A stretch of 64,000 nucleotides of DNA from Enterobacter sp. 10-1. GTDB lineage: Bacteria > Pseudomonadota > Gammaproteobacteria > Enterobacterales > Enterobacteriaceae. The stretch is taken from the NCBI GenBank assembly GCA_002270295.1, contig NISF01000002.1, positions 496,001 to 560,000 of the forward strand, in the 5' to 3' direction. The translations under genes and the position numbers were made by a program. The first letter of the stretch is position 1. Each line of letters starts with the position of its first letter. This document shows positions 60,193 to 64,000 of this stretch, piece by piece. The notes beneath the pieces were generated by a model. It made no database searches, was not told the DNA's origin, and saw only the letters and a program-made list of their open reading frames with translations.

Positions 60193-62064
60193 TTATCGTC
60201 TATCGCTGTCTTTCAGCACAATTAACGGTTCAATATCGCTCTCTTTTTTGACGACCAGCGAATCATCGCCGCGCAGACAGGTGCCGCCATAGTTACCGCC
60301 AACGGTAAAGGTGCATACCTGGATGTATTTACCATCCACTTTCGGCAGGCACCACAGCTGCTGGTAAATATTTTTGCGATCGACAAACTTCCCGCTGGTC
60401 TTATCCAGCACCTCGTCGTCAGGACTTATCAGATCGATATTGTTCCCGCAGCGCCCGGAGATAGGCTTAACCGCATAGCCGGTTTTCGCCAGATCGTCGT
60501 TGACGACGAAATCGGTATCCAGCAGATAGCGATGATTCGGGAACAGCGACCACAGCACCGGCAGAATCGCCTTGTTGCCGGGGATCACCGTCCACAGCGG
60601 TTCGAATACCAGTACCTCGGGGCGCAGCAGGACGTCAATCAGCCGCACCTCATTTTGCGGATGTCCGGTGCGGATCGGCACGGCGGCGTACTCGTCAGCG
60701 CTGACCTCACGCACCTGCTCAATGGCGGTTTCCCATGCCCAGGTTTTCCAGACGCAGTTAACCAGGCGCCCGTCGCCGTCAATCAGCTGCCCGGCGGCAT
60801 CCCAGCGCAGCTCATCAAGACCAAAGAGGATTTTGCTGTCGAATCCGGCCTGGGTGAGCGAACGCTGGATAAACAGCGCGTGGTAGTTCTCCTCCAGATC
60901 CTTATCCTGCATGATGTGCACAAAAGGCCGCGCCCGGCTGTGCTTCCACGCGCCCGCCAGCTCATCCAGCAGATCTTCCGCCGGGTTATGCCCGCTGCCG
61001 TAGTAGCCCTGTTTCAGCCACTGTTCGAGGATCAGCCCGCCTTCGGTATGGCAGGAAGCGGAGTCGGCATTGTATTCATAGACCTTCAGCCCGCGCTCAT
61101 CCATACAGAAATCCATGCGGCCGGTAATCATATGGTGGCGACGTCGCTGCCATGAGAGGCGCAGACGCGGCCAGAGAATTTTGGGGATATCGAACAGCGC
61201 CAGCAGGCTGTCGTCTTTCATCACCTTATCGGTGGCGTGCAGGTACATCAAATGCAGCTCGTTGGTCGCTTTGATCAGCTCCTGCTCGGCGCTTTCGGTA
61301 ATGGTGAAATACTGGTAGGGATCGGCATTAATAAAGTGGCCGTTGGCGTCAACGTAGGCTTTCTGCAGCGTATCTTTCTCATTCAGCCACTTACCGCGAA
61401 ACTGCCCGTTATTCGGCAGCCGGGCGCCCCGAATGGCCATCGCCTCGCCCGGCAGCACCGGCTGCGGCAGGCTGTGCTCGGTATCGGCGGTCTGGATCAT
61501 CCAGCCGAGGATCTGAGTGTCCGTAAAGGTATCTTTGAGGGTGTAGATGCCGTCCTTCACGTCGAGGGTTAATTCACGCGTCCACTGCTGGCCCTGCGGC
61601 AGCGGCGTGTGGATAACGTTTTGCTCGGCGATCCTGACCTTATTACCCACCAGCTGCGTAATCACCGCCACGTGGCCCGTATGCTTAAACTCGCCGCCCT
61701 TCTGCCAGATCAGCAGGGAACCCACCATCGGCGGACGACGCGAGCCGTTAGCAAAGGCCTGCAGCGGCAGAATGTTGTCGTTAACCACCTCGCGCAGAAA
61801 GCGCAGGGAGAAGATTTCATACGCCATGCCGACGTCGGTGAAGACAAAACCGTAGGTGAGAAACAGGAAGCGGCGCGCGAACTCAACGCACTGCCATTTG
61901 TGCCCCATATACTCATTATTGATATAGCTGCGGAACGTGGCGTCATCCGGATAGTCTTGCGGATTTAAGCTGCTGTAGTTCGATGAATAGATTGCCACGC
62001 CGCCCGGCGCGTAGCCTAACAATGTACCAAAAGGGGCATCACTGCTTGTCGATCCTTTACTCAT
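60193..62064 (-). CDS. gss: Bifunctional glutathionylspermidine synthetase/amidase
   Basis: 623 residues. The N-terminal CHAP-type amidase (1 to about 195) has the catalytic Cys in MGHKWQCVEFARRF (about 59) and His in FKHTGHVAVITQ (about 131). The C-terminal ATP-grasp synthetase (about 205-623) has ITGRMDFCMDERGLKVYEYN and GRCGNNIDLISPDDEVLDKT. It joins glutathione to spermidine and also hydrolyses the product, tying polyamine and thiol pools. Ends with CTFTVGGNYGGTCLRGDDS and DIEPLIVLKDSDRR. Full length compared with E. coli (619). Confidence 0.96.
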   Translation of the reverse strand: MSKGSTSSDAPFGTLLGYAPGGVAIYSSNYSSLNPQDYPDDATFRSYINNEYMGHKWQCVEFARRFLFLTYGFVFTDVGMAYEIFSLRFLREVVNDNILPLQAFANGSRRPPMVGSLLIWQKGGEFKHTGHVAVITQLVGNKVRIAEQNVIHTPLPQGQQWTRELTLDVKDGIYTLKDTFTDTQILGWMIQTADTEHSLPQPVLPGEAMAIRGARLPNNGQFRGKWLNEKDTLQKAYVDANGHFINADPYQYFTITESAEQELIKATNELHLMYLHATDKVMKDDSLLALFDIPKILWPRLRLSWQRRRHHMITGRMDFCMDERGLKVYEYNADSASCHTEGGLILEQWLKQGYYGSGHNPAEDLLDELAGAWKHSRARPFVHIMQDKDLEENYHALFIQRSLTQAGFDSKILFGLDELRWDAAGQLIDGDGRLVNCVWKTWAWETAIEQVREVSADEYAAVPIRTGHPQNEVRLIDVLLRPEVLVFEPLWTVIPGNKAILPVLWSLFPNHRYLLDTDFVVNDDLAKTGYAVKPISGRCGNNIDLISPDDEVLDKTSGKFVDRKNIYQQLWCLPKVDGKYIQVCTFTVGGNYGGTCLRGDDSLVVKKESDIEPLIVLKDSDRR

Positions 62065-62285
62065 TAGCCTGACCTCAAATTAATGCAGCCCGGGCAGTTG
62101 GCGGAACAAAACTCCCTCTTCTTATCCTGCCGCAGGCACTTACCAGACAGAGGTGGAATAATGATACCACTCATTCGATTCGCTAATTGTGCCCTTACGG
62201 AAAATAACCCTGCGCCGCAGGGCAAAAGTGATATCGTTTATCTGAGATATAACAACAAATCGCGAATTAACGTCAGGAGTTGATT

Positions 62286-62846
62286 ATGAGCACACAACCA
62301 CATCTGCAAGCACAACCGCTGGTCTGGGGACATGGTCCGCGTACTTTTGAGGTTTTCCTGGAACCAACCTGCCCGTATTCGGTACGCGCATTCAACAAGC
62401 TCGACGACCTGCTCGACGAGGTCGGCGCGGATAACGTGACCATCAAAGTTCGCCTGCAGTCCCAGCCCTGGCATATGTTCTCGGGGGTCATCGTGCGCTG
62501 TATTCTGGCGGCCTCCACCCTGCCGCACGGCAGAGAGCAGGCGCATAAGGTGCTGAAAGCGGTTGCCGACCATCGCGAAGAATTCGAATTTACCGACCAC
62601 TGCAGCGGGCCGAATATGAACGCAACTCCGCAGCAAATTGTTGAGCGTATCGAGCGCTACAGCCACGTTCTGCTTTCCGCCGCGTTCGCCCGCCCGGAGC
62701 TGCAGACGGAGATCAAATGGCATAGCAAATATGCGCGCCAGAACGGTATCCACGTGTCGCCGACCTTTATGGTCAACGGGCTGGTGCAGGCGGATCTCGG
62801 CAGCGGCGACGATATCAGCGTCTGGGCCGCGCGGATAATGGCCTGA
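62286..62846 (+). CDS. Thioredoxin-fold (DsbA-like) cytosolic protein with CPYS
   Basis: 186 residues from the ATG at 62286 (CAGGAG upstream); TTG at 62280 is an alternative. The DsbA/2-hydroxychromene-isomerase-like fold begins FEVFLEPTCPYSVRAFNKLD, with a single-Cys CPYS redox motif at about residue 35. A cis-Pro region lies in GIHVSPTFMVNGLVQADLG. It has no signal peptide, so it is cytosolic. Divergent from gss and followed by yghU, both glutathione enzymes, which suggests a thiol-linked role. Function unknown. Confidence 0.75.
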   Translation: MSTQPHLQAQPLVWGHGPRTFEVFLEPTCPYSVRAFNKLDDLLDEVGADNVTIKVRLQSQPWHMFSGVIVRCILAASTLPHGREQAHKVLKAVADHREEFEFTDHCSGPNMNATPQQIVERIERYSHVLLSAAFARPELQTEIKWHSKYARQNGIHVSPTFMVNGLVQADLGSGDDISVWAARIMA

Positions 62847-62991
62847 TTTAGGGCGCTGCCCCGGCGAGCGTAACGCGGCCGGGGAAGCCGTCCGGGAATA
62901 TCGGCAGCGGGTGAATAAGCCTCACACTGTTAAATCCTTAATATTCCACCTGCTACACTCCCTGAACACCTCACTACAAAGGCAGACCAGC

Positions 62992-63858
62992 ATGTCAGAG
63001 AATAACTACCAACCCCCGAAAGTGTGGGAATGGAAGCAGAACAACGGCGGCGCGTTCGCCAACATCAACCGTCCTGTCTCCGGCGCAACTCATGAACAAG
63101 AGCTGCCGGTCGGCTCACATCCGCTTCAGCTCTACTCCCTGGGAACGCCTAACGGCCAGAAGGTGACGATCCTGCTGGAAGAGCTGCTGGCGCTGGGAGT
63201 AAGCGATGCGGAATATGACGCCTGGCTGATCCGGATCGGCGAAGGCGATCAGTTCTCAAGCGGCTTTGTTGCGGTGAACCCGAACTCAAAAATCCCTGCG
63301 CTGAGCGATCGCTCAACCACGCCGCCAACGCGCGTGTTTGAATCCGGCAGCATTCTGCTTTATCTCGCGGAGAAGTTCGGTTTCTTCCTGCCCAAAGATC
63401 CGGCCGGGCGCACCGAAACGCTGAACTGGCTGTTCTGGCTACAGGGCGCGGCGCCGTTCCTCGGCGGCGGTTTTGGCCACTTCTTCAACTACGCGCCGGT
63501 GAAAATCGAGTACGCAATCGACCGCTTCACGATGGAAGCCAAGCGCCAGCTCGACGTGCTGGATAAACGGCTCGCCGATAACCGCTACGTTGCCGGAGAA
63601 GAGTACACCATCGCCGATATGGCTATCTGGCCGTGGTACGGCAACGTGGTACTCGGTGGCGTCTATAACGCCGCTGAATTCCTCGACGCCGGGAGCTATA
63701 AAAACGTCCTGCGCTGGGCGCAGGACGTAGGCAGCCGTCCGGCGGTTCAGCGCGGGCGGATCGTTAACCGCACCAACGGCCCGCTCGACGAACAGCTTCA
63801 CGAGCGCCATAGCGCCAGCGACTTCGACAGCCAAACGGAAGACAAGCGCCAGGCATAA
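62992..63858 (+). CDS. yghU: Glutathione S-transferase-like disulfide-bond reductase YghU
   Basis: 288 residues from the ATG at 62992 (MSENNYQPPKVWEWKQNNGG), matching E. coli YghU exactly in length; 27 codons of in-frame extension were rejected. The N-terminal thioredoxin-like domain (about 45-130) has LYSLGTPNGQKVTILLEELL and ESGSILLYLAEKFGFFLP; the all-helical GST domain follows (WLFWLQGAAPFLGGGFGHFF). Nu-class enzymes bind two glutathiones and reduce disulfides. The gss-yghU neighbourhood is conserved. Confidence 0.95.
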   Translation: MSENNYQPPKVWEWKQNNGGAFANINRPVSGATHEQELPVGSHPLQLYSLGTPNGQKVTILLEELLALGVSDAEYDAWLIRIGEGDQFSSGFVAVNPNSKIPALSDRSTTPPTRVFESGSILLYLAEKFGFFLPKDPAGRTETLNWLFWLQGAAPFLGGGFGHFFNYAPVKIEYAIDRFTMEAKRQLDVLDKRLADNRYVAGEEYTIADMAIWPWYGNVVLGGVYNAAEFLDAGSYKNVLRWAQDVGSRPAVQRGRIVNRTNGPLDEQLHERHSASDFDSQTEDKRQA

Positions 63859-63867
63859 GGCCACGCC

Positions 63868-63891
63868 AGCCGAAGGCTTCGGCCTTCGGCT
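63868..63891. terminator. UUCG-capped hairpin between yghU and a convergent gene
   Basis: AGCCGAAGGC (63868-63877) pairs perfectly with GCCTTCGGCT (63882-63891) around the stable tetraloop TTCG. No T-run. It lies nine bases after the yghU stop and one base past the end of the convergent partial gene. Confidence 0.6.
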
Positions 63892-63892
63892 A

Positions 63893-64000
63893 TTAGCGCT
63901 CCAGGCGATATCCCGCCATAAAGTAGCGCATCGCAGTGCAGGAACTCCCCTCCTTAAAGAAATCCATAATCATGTTCCGGTCCAGGCCATAGCGACGGGT
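63893..64000 (-). CDS. Unidentified protein, C-terminal 35 residues only
   Basis: The window ends inside this gene. The minus strand reads [14 protein letters not shown], then [19 protein letters not shown], with a TAA stop at 63895-63893. Codon use looks real and the reading frame is open to the window edge. One cysteine. I do not recognise the family from so short a piece. Confidence 0.5.
   Translation of the reverse strand, partial: TRRYGLDRNMIMDFFKEGSSCTAMRYFMAGYRLER

Overview
This is a chromosomal segment of an enterobacterium. The backbone order sprT, endA, rsmE, gshB, algH, ruvX, yggR-yggS-yggT-yggU-rdgB-hemW, yggN-yggL-trmB, mutY-yggX-mltC, nupG, speC, yqgA and tRNA-Phe (pheV) is that of E. 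coli and its relatives. The high GC content, the extra accessory genes and the cystathionine beta-synthase/gamma-lyase pair point to the Klebsiella/Raoultella group rather than Escherichia. That assignment is an inference from gene content; no database was searched.

Layout. 1-9.5 kb: core housekeeping genes for nuclease, rRNA methylation, glutathione synthesis, Holliday-junction or rRNA processing, PLP homeostasis, nucleotide sanitation and haem chaperoning. They are interrupted by an 8-bp tandem repeat array plus an ERIC element (2.7-3.1 kb) and by a CsgD-like regulator (4.2-4.8 kb). 9.8-13 kb: a pentose-type ABC importer. 13-22.4 kb: core genes again, ending with ornithine decarboxylase speC behind a hairpin-rich leader, then yqgA. 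22.4-31.55 kb: an accessory region anchored on pheV. It starts with four 162/161-bp tandem units, each ending in a copy of the tRNA 3' end. These are followed by degraded microcin-export-type genes and a periplasmic methionine-sulfoxide repair block (Met-rich peptide, orphan response regulator, MsrA, DipZ-like CcdA-thioredoxin, Tat-exported MsrB). A decayed copy of the repeat lies at 31.5 kb. 31.5-39.6 kb: a MarT/FidL-like membrane regulator pair, a LuxR-type regulator and a five-gene chaperone-usher fimbrial operon. 39.6-44.9 kb: a polar amino-acid ABC importer divergent from CBS-CGL (reverse transsulfuration). 44.9-49.6 kb: YidB-like and Kbp-like proteins, a LysR-SDR pair and an NCS1 permease. 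49.8-58.1 kb: a probable catabolic region (ArgE paralogue, DUF1028, RidA, flavin monooxygenase, LysR, aldehyde dehydrogenase, class III transaminase). 58.4-64 kb: two small ORFs, a MocR-type aminotransferase, glutathionylspermidine synthetase/amidase, a thioredoxin-fold protein and the glutathione-dependent YghU.

Two themes recur. One is polyamine and thiol metabolism: speC, a putrescine-type transaminase with aldehyde dehydrogenase, gss, gshB, yghU, CBS-CGL. The other is envelope protein repair and surface structures. The most unusual structures are the tRNA-tail tandem repeats at pheV, which resemble the rtT repeats of E. coli tyrT, and the Met-rich peptide/MsrA/DipZ/MsrB/response-regulator island beside them. 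Palindromes in two promoter regions of that island may be shared operators.
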